A stretch of 64,000 nt of DNA from CAJWKT01 sp964465375 (GCA_964465375.1 CAYXIJ010000001.1:1-64000), one strand, 5' to 3'; counted from the stretch's first letter, positions 42,659-52,154 are shown. Notes: generated by a model not told the origin, from the sequence alone. Translations and numbers: made by a program.

Positions 42659-43693
42659 CTACCTCGAGCTTACGGAAACAGATCGGTAGTCACGAAGGTG
42701 GCCTAAGACTTGCTCAAGAATAGAGGCATCAATATCGCTTCTCTGTTGCAATTGTGGATAGATTGAATCAATGGTGTGACGCCAACCCATCACGGAACTT
42801 GAATTGACAGAAACAAAATTCATACCTGTCTTCTCAAGTACTGCTCTCGCTTCCCTTTCATCTTCTCTGGCATCTCTGTCAAGAGAATTGACAGTATTGG
42901 TCATAACGTCGCGAACTACAGCTTGGTCTTCTTGCGATAGCCTGTAGAATGCCCGGCGTTCGATAGCAAAAATCCCAATGGAATAAACGATTGGTAGCTC
43001 GGTGATATATTTAACCTTTGTATGCCACTGCAAAACAATCGCGGCTATCGGAGAAGCTGCAACCACATCAATCAAGCCTGTTTGTAAGCCGGTAAGAACA
43101 TCTGTCGGTGGCAAAGTTACTGGCGACAAACCAAGTGCCGCTAACACTAGTGAGGAAATTTGATCACCCTCAGGAATCCAGACCTTGCGCCTCCTCATGT
43201 CCTCGACCCGTGAAATAGACTCATTAGCCATCAGCTGGGCAAAACCACCTTCAGTAAATCCAAAGCTCACAAATCCAGCGGCCTCAAGACCCTCCACCAA
43301 ACGAGCATCCACTCGCTCACGTACGTAATCCACCTCATCAAAGGACCGAAATAATAATGGAATACCATAGACATTGAGTCCACTATAACGTGCGCCTAAC
43401 CCTGTAGCGGTAAAAGCCCCCCCATGGAGCTGTCCGATCCTAACCTTTCTAAGAATCTGGGCATCATTTCCCATAACACCGCCGGGGTAGAATTTAAATG
43501 TGACTCGCCCGGCTGTACGCACTCGAATTTCTTCTCCGCTAGCACGCATCTCTCTTAGCCAATGGGACCCATCCGGCAAGATAGTGGCAACTTTGATCTC
43601 AAAAGCATTCGCATAACCCGCTGCAAACAAAACAAGGAGAGCTACCAGCCAAAATTTAAAATGCAGGGGGCTTCTGTTTTTTTCTAAGTGCAT
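42659..43693 (-). CDS. dctP: TRAP transporter substrate-binding protein (DctP family)
   Basis: A 344-residue exported protein with signal peptide ending GYANA. IKVATILPDGSHWLREM, FKFYPGGVMGND and VWIPEGDQISSLVLAALGLSP match DctP-family solute receptors (TatP(T) subtype when a TatT is present). Start ATG overlaps the TatT stop by one base. Ligand unknown. Confidence 0.92.
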   Translation of the reverse strand: MHLEKNRSPLHFKFWLVALLVLFAAGYANAFEIKVATILPDGSHWLREMRASGEEIRVRTAGRVTFKFYPGGVMGNDAQILRKVRIGQLHGGAFTATGLGARYSGLNVYGIPLLFRSFDEVDYVRERVDARLVEGLEAAGFVSFGFTEGGFAQLMANESISRVEDMRRRKVWIPEGDQISSLVLAALGLSPVTLPPTDVLTGLQTGLIDVVAASPIAAIVLQWHTKVKYITELPIVYSIGIFAIERRAFYRLSQEDQAVVRDVMTNTVNSLDRDAREDEREARAVLEKTGMNFVSVNSSSVMGWRHTIDSIYPQLQQRSDIDASILEQVLGHLRDYRSVSVSSR

Positions 43694-44580
43694 CAGAAAT
43701 ATTCCTCTGAAGATTTTAATAGCTCCACGGCTTCACGCTGCGCTAATACGTTAAATAGGGTCAACCCAGGTGCGCTTACAGGCGCTTCTAGCACTTCCAT
43801 AAGCAACTGGTCGTGGAGTTGTTGGTCAAATACCATCCGCGCGTAGCGTTTAGCGTATTCCACTTTAGCTGACAGGTCTCTGCCTCCAGAAAGTTCTATG
43901 GCACGCTCAAAATGTACCTTCGCTACTTCGGGCTGCCCCCCAAGAGCAGGCGGACGTAGTGCATTTAATATTCCAAGATACAGGTGGATTCCTCCTTGCT
44001 CGTACGTCTCATCAATTTCCAAGAGCCTCTCGAAAACGGCCTGCACCCAAGGTAACTCTGCCACAGCGGACCAATCATCACTAGCGGTATCGAGATGACT
44101 CAACCAACTAACCGCATAAGAATATAGAGCTTCCTTTTGTCGACTACCGACTCCCGTTAACTCTCTAACAAAGAGGTCGTATTCGAGCCCTATCCAATCA
44201 CAGGCTGGAGGATGCTCGATGCACATAGCGCGCTCCCCGTAGCGACGGCCCTTGGCAGTTAACACAACAGCATGACTTGGATCAGACTCAAAGCTAGACC
44301 CATAAAGAGCAAAAAGTTGGGCGCCACCTGCTAGCAACCCGTCATCTTCAGGGCTTTGTTGAATGAATCCGTCAACCATAAGCATATACGCAGGAAGTCC
44401 GCCCGCAACGACTTCTGGATCATCTTGGTTGAGAACTGCTGAGGCAAGTGTCTGTGCAGCCATTGTTCCCACTACGGCCCCGCAACCTTGAAGAAATGTA
44501 GCGGTTAGTAACACCAACCCAATCGGAAGTTGCCCCACACGCAAATTAGTAGAATATTTTCGTAAAAACTTGGCGGGCAT
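43693..44580 (-). CDS. TatT-type TPR lipoprotein of a TRAP-T transporter
   Basis: About 295 residues from ATG 44580 with a GAGGAC site; lipobox TFLQGC. The helical remainder (for example RYGERAMCIEHPPACDWI and ALRPPALGGQPEVAKVHFERAIEL) resembles TatT of the TatP(T)-TatT system described in Treponema pallidum. There TatT forms a trimer with the solute receptor, apparently to handle hydrophobic ligands. It is encoded just upstream of dctP. Confidence 0.85.
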   Translation of the reverse strand: MPAKFLRKYSTNLRVGQLPIGLVLLTATFLQGCGAVVGTMAAQTLASAVLNQDDPEVVAGGLPAYMLMVDGFIQQSPEDDGLLAGGAQLFALYGSSFESDPSHAVVLTAKGRRYGERAMCIEHPPACDWIGLEYDLFVRELTGVGSRQKEALYSYAVSWLSHLDTASDDWSAVAELPWVQAVFERLLEIDETYEQGGIHLYLGILNALRPPALGGQPEVAKVHFERAIELSGGRDLSAKVEYAKRYARMVFDQQLHDQLLMEVLEAPVSAPGLTLFNVLAQREAVELLKSSEEYF

Positions 44581-44606
44581 GATGTCCTCGCCGATTGACA
44601 ATGAAA

Positions 44607-44951
44607 CTAAATTTTTTCTTTAATTCGCGCACTCTTTCCGCTACGTCCTCGTAAATAGTAAAGTTTTGCTCTTCGCACTGCACCACGGCGCTTGACTTCG
44701 ATGCTGGCCACAGCAGGACTATGTGTCTGAAATGCGCGCTCCACCCCCTCACCGTGGGATACTTTCCGCACAGTAAAAGAGGAATTAAGACCCCGGTTGC
44801 GCTTAGCAATCACAACGCCCTCATAGGCCTGCAGTCGCTCTCGGTCACCCTCTCGAATACGGACCTGAACCACCACTGTGTCACCTGCACTGAAGTCAGG
44901 CAAATCCTGCTTTAACTGTTCCTGTTCTATTGAGTCAATAATTTTTGACAT
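44607..44951 (-). CDS. rplS: 50S ribosomal protein L19
   Basis: A 114-residue protein of the usual L19 length. DFSAGDTVVVQVRIREGDRERLQAYEGVVIAKRNRG and the C-terminal AKLYYLRGRSGKSARIKEK are characteristic. Lies 88 bp downstream of trmD and 26 bp upstream of the TatT gene. Confidence 0.97.
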   Translation of the reverse strand: MSKIIDSIEQEQLKQDLPDFSAGDTVVVQVRIREGDRERLQAYEGVVIAKRNRGLNSSFTVRKVSHGEGVERAFQTHSPAVASIEVKRRGAVRRAKLYYLRGRSGKSARIKEKI

Positions 44952-45039
44952 CCCTAATCTTTTCCTCGCCCCATTCCTATATGTTGAATGCTATCGTGAC
45001 CGAGCCCGAACGGCCAGCCCTATCTTATTCTGAATTTCC

Positions 45040-45786
45040 CTATAGAGGCTTATATTCCTCCTTAAACTCGTCCAGCAGCGCCCGCTCTTCATCTGTTAAG
45101 TGTGCCGTCTCGAGCAAAGTTGGCCGATACAACCAAGTGCGGCCTAGTGCGTACTTTAGGCGCCAACGACGAATAGCCTCATGATCACCCTTCATTAATA
45201 CCTCTGGCACCCGCATGCCATCAATGATTTCTGGCCGAGTGTATTGCGGATAATCTAATAATCTATCCATAAAGGAATCTTGCTCAAATGAGGCTGGATC
45301 CCCAAGAACCCCAGGCAAAAGGCGCGCCACTGCATCGATTACTACAGCAGCTGCAAGCTCACCGCCACTGATCACATAGTTCCCAAGGGAAACCTCCTTA
45401 CTAAGTTCACTCTCAATCACGCGCTCGTCTACTCCCTCATAGCGGCCCGCCACAAGTAACATGCCGGGGCCAGCTGCAAGTTCATTCGCCATGCGCTGGT
45501 CAAAAAGTTGGCCATGGGCACTTAACATTAGTGCAGGACTCCCAGCTGGCAACGCCAAACGAGCCGCACGAATTGCATCCCTGATGGGCTCGTATTTCAG
45601 TACCATGCCGGGCCCACCACCATACGGTCTATCATCTGCCGACCGATATTGATCGGTCGTAAAATCTCTAGGCGAGAGATAATCAATTCCTAAAAGCCCA
45701 TTTTCCAGCCCGCGCCCTACTACCCCGTGCAGAAAAACAGAATCTATAAGTTCTGGTAATAGTGCAACAACGGTTATTTGATACAT
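45040..45786 (-). CDS. trmD: tRNA (guanine-N1-)-methyltransferase
   Basis: A 248-residue SPOUT methyltransferase that makes m1G37. PYGGGPGMVLKYEPI, LLVAGRYEGVDERVIE and SLGNYVISGGELAAAV form the trefoil-knot AdoMet site. Usually it follows rpsP and rimM; here the upstream 169 bases are noncoding and then a VOC gene appears, so that part of the operon is missing from this position. Confidence 0.96.
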   Translation of the reverse strand: MYQITVVALLPELIDSVFLHGVVGRGLENGLLGIDYLSPRDFTTDQYRSADDRPYGGGPGMVLKYEPIRDAIRAARLALPAGSPALMLSAHGQLFDQRMANELAAGPGMLLVAGRYEGVDERVIESELSKEVSLGNYVISGGELAAAVVIDAVARLLPGVLGDPASFEQDSFMDRLLDYPQYTRPEIIDGMRVPEVLMKGDHEAIRRWRLKYALGRTWLYRPTLLETAHLTDEERALLDEFKEEYKPL

Positions 45787-45955
45787 TCCGGCCTATTTCC
45801 CTCATTAATACATCAAGCACTTCCTAGCCACTTAACGCCCACAGGGTTGCTTTCTTAGTTACCGCTCTGCCTTGGAAAGACTACCAATAATGCCTCGCAT
45901 CTGAGAGTGAATTCTCTCAAAAGAGGTGCTACCCAACGCCCCTAACGCAACTGAA

Positions 45956-46765
45956 CTACTGGCGCGTGACTCCACCAGGCTCCGCTATTTCAAAGTGGAT
46001 CCCATCGGCCCCCTCAAAGAACATCAGAAGTGTTGTGCTGGTGGGATTAGCTGGCCTGATTTCATGGGGCTCGTACCCAGTCGATCTGATCTTTTCGACT
46101 AGAGTTTCTATGTCGTCTACACGAAACCCCATATGATCCAGAGAGCGACCCCGACTCGGTGCTACATTTGCCTCGGTCTCCGATATATTGACCCAAATAC
46201 CATCATACCTAATACTGTGGATCTGCCCAGCTCCACGCTCAGCATGGTACTCGCCACCGAATACATCCAAAAACCAGTCTCTGAGGGCCTCAGGGTTCTG
46301 GCTAACCAAATGCACATGGTGAATACCAGGGTATTCATTGTCCTCAATAAGCTCGAAATTTGTGCCCCAGGGATCCTGAACGATTGCCCTAGTTCCTGCT
46401 GTAATCCCCTGTCGCTGCTCTGAGACCATTTCTGCACCAGTGCTCAAGGCCAAAGTAACCTTTTCAGCTACATCGCTCACCGAAAACGCAAAATGATCAA
46501 TTACGCTCCCGGCACTCGGGGTAACCCCCGATTCATCTAGCATTGTCCCTATAAACCCGTTGTCATATCTCGCCGAGGCCATACCACCTGGCCTAAAATC
46601 TCCGCCTAGAAGCGTCTGATACCATTGAGCCGCCTCATTTGTATCGGGCACCCGAAGATGCACGTGGGTGAAGGTCTGAGCAAGCACTAATAACGGCAAT
46701 AAAAGTAAACTACCAACTGTTACGTAAAGCAACTGTGAGGTAATTGAACAGACTCTCTTAAACAT
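45956..46765 (-). CDS. Exported VOC (glyoxalase-fold) protein with two domains
   Basis: A 269-residue protein with signal peptide ending LVLAQ. Two vicinal-oxygen-chelate modules are visible: FTHVHLRVPDTNEAAQWYQTLLGG with NFELIEDN, and IHHVHLVSQNPEALRDWFLDVFGG with IHFEIAEPG. Each has His and Glu residues at the usual metal-ligand positions. Most VOC enzymes are cytoplasmic; export is unusual. It lies 30 bp downstream of two tandem A-B fusion genes and is probably cotranscribed. Substrate unknown. Confidence 0.85.
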   Translation of the reverse strand: MFKRVCSITSQLLYVTVGSLLLLPLLVLAQTFTHVHLRVPDTNEAAQWYQTLLGGDFRPGGMASARYDNGFIGTMLDESGVTPSAGSVIDHFAFSVSDVAEKVTLALSTGAEMVSEQRQGITAGTRAIVQDPWGTNFELIEDNEYPGIHHVHLVSQNPEALRDWFLDVFGGEYHAERGAGQIHSIRYDGIWVNISETEANVAPSRGRSLDHMGFRVDDIETLVEKIRSTGYEPHEIRPANPTSTTLLMFFEGADGIHFEIAEPGGVTRQ

Positions 46766-46795
46766 CGCTTTTCCTCAACTTATGTTAGAAAAATA

Positions 46796-47815
46796 CTACG
46801 CCTCTCCCAGCGTACACTCATAAGGCTTTATTTCCTCACTAGGGATCCATACCCAGTGCTGATAAATCACCGCGGGGCGACTAAAGGTCTCGGGATCCGT
46901 AACTGTCACCTGATAATCTAGACGTTCCCCATCGTCACTGAGCTGGAATCGCTCAACAATCTCCACTTTCTCACTTTGAGGTATACCACTCGGGCCAAAT
47001 AAAGGGTAATCAACACTGGATGTCTCTACTACCAGTACATTCTCTTCCCAACGACCAGTGGAATAACCCATGTGGGGAATGACCGAACCCCCTGCCGATG
47101 TTTCAGCCCCCATGTGAATCGTGCGAATCCCGTCCCATTCTTCTAGTCTCAGAACAATGTCCTCGCCCTGTTGTACAAATTCTATAGGGTACGGATTATC
47201 CATCGCACCGGGCATGCCTTGGGGGATACATCGGACGGCCGGATCCTCAGTTAGAGGATCCCAGTCCTGACTCCTCTCCAATGCCTCGGCTGTAAAGGGA
47301 AGTACCTCAGGTAAATCTCCATACTCTCTCGTCCAAACCCGAAAAATGCTGCTTACCTGAGACGGTGTAGTTGTTAGAGGCTCATCACGCTCCTCGTTCC
47401 CACTTGCTGACGACGCGGTGGTCCATCTCAAGTGCTGCTCACGTCGAAGCGACACCTCCTGTCCATCCGGCAACAAAACATTGGAGACGTAGATAGTGTT
47501 CAGTCCACGACTAGACCGGGGGCCAGCAGCAAGAATAACATCCCCCACCTTGATAACGTCCTCACTAACGCTAGCACGCTGGAGTGAATTCAGGGAACCA
47601 CCTTCCAATTCCCAAGTCACCTCATTGCCGCTACTATCAGTACTCGTTAAATTAAAACGTACATGGGGATTTCTCCAGAGCACCCACGTGACTCGCCCCT
47701 GAACCTCTATAACATCATCATAATCATAGAAAACCTGTGTAGAATGATGTGATATCGCATCAACCGACAGGAATATGACAGATACCCCAAAAACGGCCCG
47801 AACTAAACGAATCAT
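46796..47815 (-). CDS. Exported fused A-B protein (tandem copy 2)
   Basis: A 339-residue protein with signal peptide ending SVDAIS directly before His23-His24-Ser. A domain: RNPH with His51 and WELEGGSLNSLQRASV. B domain (from about 165): VRCIPQGMPGAMDNPYPIEF, DGIRTIHMG, GYSTGRWEENVLVVET, DPETFSRP and PYECTLG. It is a tandem duplicate of 47834-48838, with the same domain order and linker. Function unknown. Confidence 0.82.
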   Translation of the reverse strand: MIRLVRAVFGVSVIFLSVDAISHHSTQVFYDYDDVIEVQGRVTWVLWRNPHVRFNLTSTDSSGNEVTWELEGGSLNSLQRASVSEDVIKVGDVILAAGPRSSRGLNTIYVSNVLLPDGQEVSLRREQHLRWTTASSASGNEERDEPLTTTPSQVSSIFRVWTREYGDLPEVLPFTAEALERSQDWDPLTEDPAVRCIPQGMPGAMDNPYPIEFVQQGEDIVLRLEEWDGIRTIHMGAETSAGGSVIPHMGYSTGRWEENVLVVETSSVDYPLFGPSGIPQSEKVEIVERFQLSDDGERLDYQVTVTDPETFSRPAVIYQHWVWIPSEEIKPYECTLGEA

Positions 47816-47833
47816 ATTGCCTCTCCTGATAAC

Positions 47834-48838
47834 CTAGGGTATACAGTTGTAGGGCCTGATCACTTCACCAGGTCTCCACGCCCAGGTTTTGGTCATAACC
47901 ACCGATTCTGTAAAATTCACGGGATCGGTTACAACTACTCGATAGTCCAACTGGCTCCCGTCTGCACTCACAGAAAAATACTCCAACGTTCTTACATCCT
48001 TGCTTTGCGGTATGCCAGTCTTGTCGAAATGTGGGTAGTTGATTCCATCTGTTTCTACCACCAACATCTCGCCCTCCCAGCGCCCCACAGAACGACCTAG
48101 TAAATTGTCAGGCTGCGCATGGAAGTCAGCATCTGGCGCTAAAGCAATTCTTCGCACCAAATCGTACTCCTCAATCCGGAGCAGAATCTCATCCCCTTGA
48201 TCGACAAACTCCATCGGGTACGGGTTTTCCATAATGAACGGTACACCCTTTGGAGCACAGTTCGCGGTAGGTTTATCGGTAACTGGATTAAAGGTTGCTC
48301 GAGCAGCAATCGCAGTAGCAGTTAGTGGATAACTGTTATTCCAAAGTCGTCCTGCGCTAGTCCAAACCCGAAACAATCCCAGCTCACCCGTCGGATCAGT
48401 CGCAATAGCACTTCGAGTGGAAGTCCCAATAGTATCCGAGGACCAACGAGACCGACTCGTTCCAAGTAAAATCTCTTGGTTGTTCGGTAGTAACATATTC
48501 GTCGCCCACACCGCCCGGTGATCCGCACGTACCGCCGCAGAACCTGCGACCTTCACATAACTCCCTATTTCTATAAGGTCTTGTGTTAACCCCGTCCGAC
48601 TAACAACACTGACCGATGTCGTCTCAACTTCCCATAATTGTGTACCACCATCTTCATTCGTCACTTCAATTGTGAAAAAAATATGAGGGTTTCTCCAGAG
48701 TACCTCCGTAATCGTACCCTCTATTTCCTGGGTCCGACTCCTATCAAAAATACCTGCCGATGAATGATGAGCAGATGCCCCCGATGAGAACAGGACAAAA
48801 AACCCTAACGCTATTATCAGGCTACTAAAAAATTTCAC
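47834..48838 (-). CDS. Exported fused A-B protein (tandem copy 1, GTG start)
   Basis: A 334-residue protein starting at GTG 48838, immediately after a GGAGGAGGAGAG purine tract. The signal peptide ends SSGASA directly before His24-His25-Ser. A domain: RNPH with His52. B domain: ANCAPKGVPFIMENPYPMEF, DLVRRIALA, GRSVGRWEGEMLVVET, DPVNFTES and PYNCIP. First gene of an operon A-B / A-B / VOC. Function unknown. Confidence 0.82.
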   Translation of the reverse strand: MKFFSSLIIALGFFVLFSSGASAHHSSAGIFDRSRTQEIEGTITEVLWRNPHIFFTIEVTNEDGGTQLWEVETTSVSVVSRTGLTQDLIEIGSYVKVAGSAAVRADHRAVWATNMLLPNNQEILLGTSRSRWSSDTIGTSTRSAIATDPTGELGLFRVWTSAGRLWNNSYPLTATAIAARATFNPVTDKPTANCAPKGVPFIMENPYPMEFVDQGDEILLRIEEYDLVRRIALAPDADFHAQPDNLLGRSVGRWEGEMLVVETDGINYPHFDKTGIPQSKDVRTLEYFSVSADGSQLDYRVVVTDPVNFTESVVMTKTWAWRPGEVIRPYNCIP

Positions 48839-48981
48839 CTCTCCTCCTCCCTATGCCAATCCTTTAAGCAACAGTGTCGTGATTTTAATTTGTAAATCAA
48901 TTAGTTAAAAATATGAGGTCGCTCATCAGGCAACTTCACCTCTCTCTGCTAGTCTCTCAATATCAGAAAAACGCTTCTGCC

Positions 48982-50346
48982 TCAAATAACGCCGAGTACC
49001 CACATCAGGCACACTACCAAAAAAGACGCGAGACCACCCACCAGGGTAGCTCCCCCGTAACCCAAAAGAGCATCATTAGGCTGCAACCCGCTCAATGTCG
49101 TGCAAACCCAGAAATAACTGCTATTGACATACTTAATAATAACGGAACCACTGGCCCCGGCAAGCATCGCCGCTTCAGGAGATAACGCAAGAGTTTGTAG
49201 CATTGGAGCAACCAGAGAGGCCGCTGTAATTACACCAACAGTAGTAGAACCAGTGATCATGTTACCAATGATACCAATAACAAAAGGCAGGAGGATCGAC
49301 GGTAGGCCATACGCTGCAAAAAAACTACTAATAGACTCAACGGCCGGAGTAGCTTTTAGAATTTCACTTAATGATCCTCCTAAACCCGTAACCACGAGAA
49401 TCATTGCTGAAACACGCAGGCCACTCTCTACCCATTTTTCCCTCGCCTCCTCCTTATGCTGCTGGGTTTTGATGTTCCGATAGGCGAGCCAAACGCCGAT
49501 ACTCAAAGCTACAACGGGCCAACCCACATAGGCCAGACCTATCCGCAAAAAGTGGTCCTCATCAAGAAAAAGCCTAGTAATACTCTGAGACGAGATCAAT
49601 AGAATCGGTACAACGATAGGCGCGTAGCTCGCCAGAGTCCCAAGCGACTTTTCGTTCTGATCTTCTAAAAAATTCTCACCCACAAATTTTTCTAAAGGTG
49701 GCGCACTGATTCGTGGTCCCACAATGTACTGCCCCCAGACCCAACCTGCTAAAGAACCAACTAAACACGCAAAGCCGCCAAAAATGATGGTCTTGCCGAT
49801 GTCTGCTCCCACCAAAGCTGCTGCAGCTAGGGGTCCTGGTGTGGGTGGCACAATCGCGTGGGTGAGCTGCAGCGACCCCACCAGGCCGATAGACATGACA
49901 CTCACCGTCACTCCCATCATTTTAGCCGCAGAATGGACCAGTGGATTCAATATCACATAGGCTACATCGGAAAAGATGGCAATTCCCAGAATAAAGCCTG
50001 TCAGGGTGAGAGCTAAAGGCATACGCTTTGTCCCGACTGCTCCTACCATGGTCCGCGTAATAGTCTGGATAGCACCGGTATGTTTAAGCGCCTCTGCAAT
50101 AATCGACCCTAGAACAATAACAACCCCGATAGAACCCAGTGTGCTACCAAACCCTTTTTCAAACGCTTCTACAAAATTATTTTGCTGAACGCCTGGAATG
50201 AAGCCAAACAACAAAAGAGGCACCAGCAAAGCAAGGAATACATGCCAACGCCATTTTGCAATCAAAAAAAGCAGCAACACAATGACGCCAAGAAAGGCGA
50301 CTAAAGCTACCGCCGGATTACTGATCACTGAGACAGAAGAATCCAT
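48982..50346 (-). CDS. GntP-family permease
   Basis: A 454-residue polytopic membrane protein. FGSTLGSIGVVIVLGSIIAEAL, GIAIFSDVAYVILNPLV, THAIVPPTPGPLAAAALVGADIG and TGSTTVGVITAASLVAPM are GntP signatures. The family imports gluconate, glycerate, idonate or similar acids with H+. It lies 9 bp downstream of an aminotransferase of the alanine/serine-glyoxylate type, suggesting a small hydroxy-acid or glyoxylate-related substrate; inference only. Confidence 0.93.
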   Translation of the reverse strand: MDSSVSVISNPAVALVAFLGVIVLLLFLIAKWRWHVFLALLVPLLLFGFIPGVQQNNFVEAFEKGFGSTLGSIGVVIVLGSIIAEALKHTGAIQTITRTMVGAVGTKRMPLALTLTGFILGIAIFSDVAYVILNPLVHSAAKMMGVTVSVMSIGLVGSLQLTHAIVPPTPGPLAAAALVGADIGKTIIFGGFACLVGSLAGWVWGQYIVGPRISAPPLEKFVGENFLEDQNEKSLGTLASYAPIVVPILLISSQSITRLFLDEDHFLRIGLAYVGWPVVALSIGVWLAYRNIKTQQHKEEAREKWVESGLRVSAMILVVTGLGGSLSEILKATPAVESISSFFAAYGLPSILLPFVIGIIGNMITGSTTVGVITAASLVAPMLQTLALSPEAAMLAGASGSVIIKYVNSSYFWVCTTLSGLQPNDALLGYGGATLVGGLASFLVVCLMWVLGVI

Positions 50347-50355
50347 AGTGCAGCG

Positions 50356-51549
50356 TTAACTATTTTGCTTGACCAAAAAATCTAAGGCCTCCCTGACGCC
50401 TCCCTTTTTAAAGGGAATACCGGAAAGCTCAAGCCCCATTTCGATACCCGACAACGTACCCACCAACATCAATTCATTAAGCCACCCAAGATGCCCGATA
50501 CGAAAAACTTTGCCTTTTATTTTCCCCAGGCCCGTTCCCAGTGACATATCAAAACGATCTAAAATCAGCCCACGGAGGCTATCCGCATCATGGCCTTTCG
50601 GTAAAAGCACAGACGTTAAACTGTTTGAATACTCGTGAGCATTAAGACAAACGTTTTTGAGGTTCCAGGCAGCGACCGCTACCCGTGTAGCTTCAGCCAA
50701 GCGCTTATGGCGTAGATACACGTTTTCCAGCCCTTCTTCGAATAGCATCGCCAATGCCTCCTCTAGACCGAACAATAAATTAGTAGCTGGCGTGTAAGGA
50801 AACGAGCCTGCCTGGTTTGCAGCTAGCACTGACTCCCAGTCCCAGTAAGATCGCGGTAAATTAGCGTGGCGCATAGCGGCTTGGGCTTTTTCACTTACCG
50901 CATTAAAGCCTAAGCCCGGCGGCAACATCAGTCCCTTTTGTGACCCGCCTATTGTTACATCCACTTCCCACCCATCCTGCTGATACTCGGTGGAGCCTAA
51001 CGAAGAAATTGCGTCCACTAGCAGTAACGCGGGGTGGCCCGCTTTGTTCATAGCTTGTCGGATTCCCGCAATATCACTCGTAACACCGGTAGAAGTTTCG
51101 TTGTGTACGATGGCAACCGCTTTTATGGCATGATTTCTGTCCTCAAGAAGCTTTTGCTCGATGATCTGCGGATCTACCCCAGTGCGCCAATCGCCCGGAA
51201 TAATATCTACGTACAGCCCGAGCTTGAGCGCTATTTCTTGCCAGAGCAAAGCAAAATGACCCGTCTCTACCATGAGCACACCATCACCAGGCGAAAGGGT
51301 ATTCACTAACGAGGCCTCCCAGCAGCCCGACCCTGACGAAGGAAAGATCAAAACAGGGCCTGAACAGTTGAATACCTTCTTAAGCCCGTCAAATACGGTG
51401 TGAAATAATTCTGTGAATTCTGGTCCACGGTGATCAATAGTCGGCCGATCAATAGCCCGCAACACCCTGTCTGGGACGTTGCTGGGGCCCGGAATCTGCA
51501 GAAAATGACGGCCGGTGTTCGTAACCACAGTTGCTCCTTCTTTTGTCAA
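50356..51549 (-). CDS. Alanine/serine-glyoxylate aminotransferase family protein
   Basis: A 397-residue class V PLP enzyme. PGPSNVPDRVLRAIDRPTIDHRGPEF, SSGSGCWEAS, VHNETSTGV, LLVDAISSLG and the PLP Lys in VTIGGSQKGLMLPPGLGF are typical of serine-glyoxylate and alanine-glyoxylate transaminases. It may feed hydroxypyruvate or glycine metabolism. Directly upstream of the GntP gene. The exact amino donor cannot be told from sequence. Confidence 0.92.
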   Translation of the reverse strand: MTKEGATVVTNTGRHFLQIPGPSNVPDRVLRAIDRPTIDHRGPEFTELFHTVFDGLKKVFNCSGPVLIFPSSGSGCWEASLVNTLSPGDGVLMVETGHFALLWQEIALKLGLYVDIIPGDWRTGVDPQIIEQKLLEDRNHAIKAVAIVHNETSTGVTSDIAGIRQAMNKAGHPALLLVDAISSLGSTEYQQDGWEVDVTIGGSQKGLMLPPGLGFNAVSEKAQAAMRHANLPRSYWDWESVLAANQAGSFPYTPATNLLFGLEEALAMLFEEGLENVYLRHKRLAEATRVAVAAWNLKNVCLNAHEYSNSLTSVLLPKGHDADSLRGLILDRFDMSLGTGLGKIKGKVFRIGHLGWLNELMLVGTLSGIEMGLELSGIPFKKGGVREALDFLVKQNS

Positions 51550-51677
51550 AAACTCAAGTAACGTGGAATTCTAACACTCCCCCTCTTCAATACGCCGTTT
51601 GGTATTGGGTGCCGTAATCACCTACAGTATGATGGACTAGTTCGGATAAACAACGCTTAAAATAGGAAGAACCAAGC

Positions 51678-52154
51678 TTGCTAAAAATAGGTGACAAAGC
51701 ACCGGAATTCAGTCTGCCAGATGAAACCGGGTTAGAAATCTTTCTTTCCGCGTTATTGTCCAAAGGACCCTTAATTCTATATTTTTATCCGAGTGATTTT
51801 ACCCCCGGTTGCACAAAGGAAGCCTGCATGGTGCGAGATTTCTATTCCGAATTTGAGGAAGCTGGCATTACAACCGTTGGAATAAGTCCCAATAACGAAC
51901 AATCCCATCAACGCTTTAAAAACAAATATTCCCTGAAACATGTGCTCCTTGCTGACACCAAAAAGCATGTAATTCGACTATTTGGTGTAGACGGCCCATT
52001 AGGAATTGGTGTAAGACGGGCAACCTTTCTCATCGATCCTAGCCAAAAAATTCTGGATACTTTATGCGCTGACTTCAGGTTAAGCCGTCACAGTGATTTT
52101 TTTCGCGAGGCGATAGCCGGACACATAAACAAAAAATCTTCTAATCACGAATAG
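51678..52154 (+). CDS. Peroxiredoxin, Bcp/PrxQ type (TTG start)
   Basis: A 158-residue protein starting at TTG 51678, eight bases after AGGAAG. LYFYPSDFTPGCTKEACMVRD has peroxidatic Cys (PGCT) and the resolving Cys five residues later, as in E. coli Bcp; this differs from the paralogue at 28685, which lacks the second Cys. Its 3' end overlaps the convergent yjbQ-like gene by 14 bp. Confidence 0.92.
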   Translation: MLKIGDKAPEFSLPDETGLEIFLSALLSKGPLILYFYPSDFTPGCTKEACMVRDFYSEFEEAGITTVGISPNNEQSHQRFKNKYSLKHVLLADTKKHVIRLFGVDGPLGIGVRRATFLIDPSQKILDTLCADFRLSRHSDFFREAIAGHINKKSSNHE

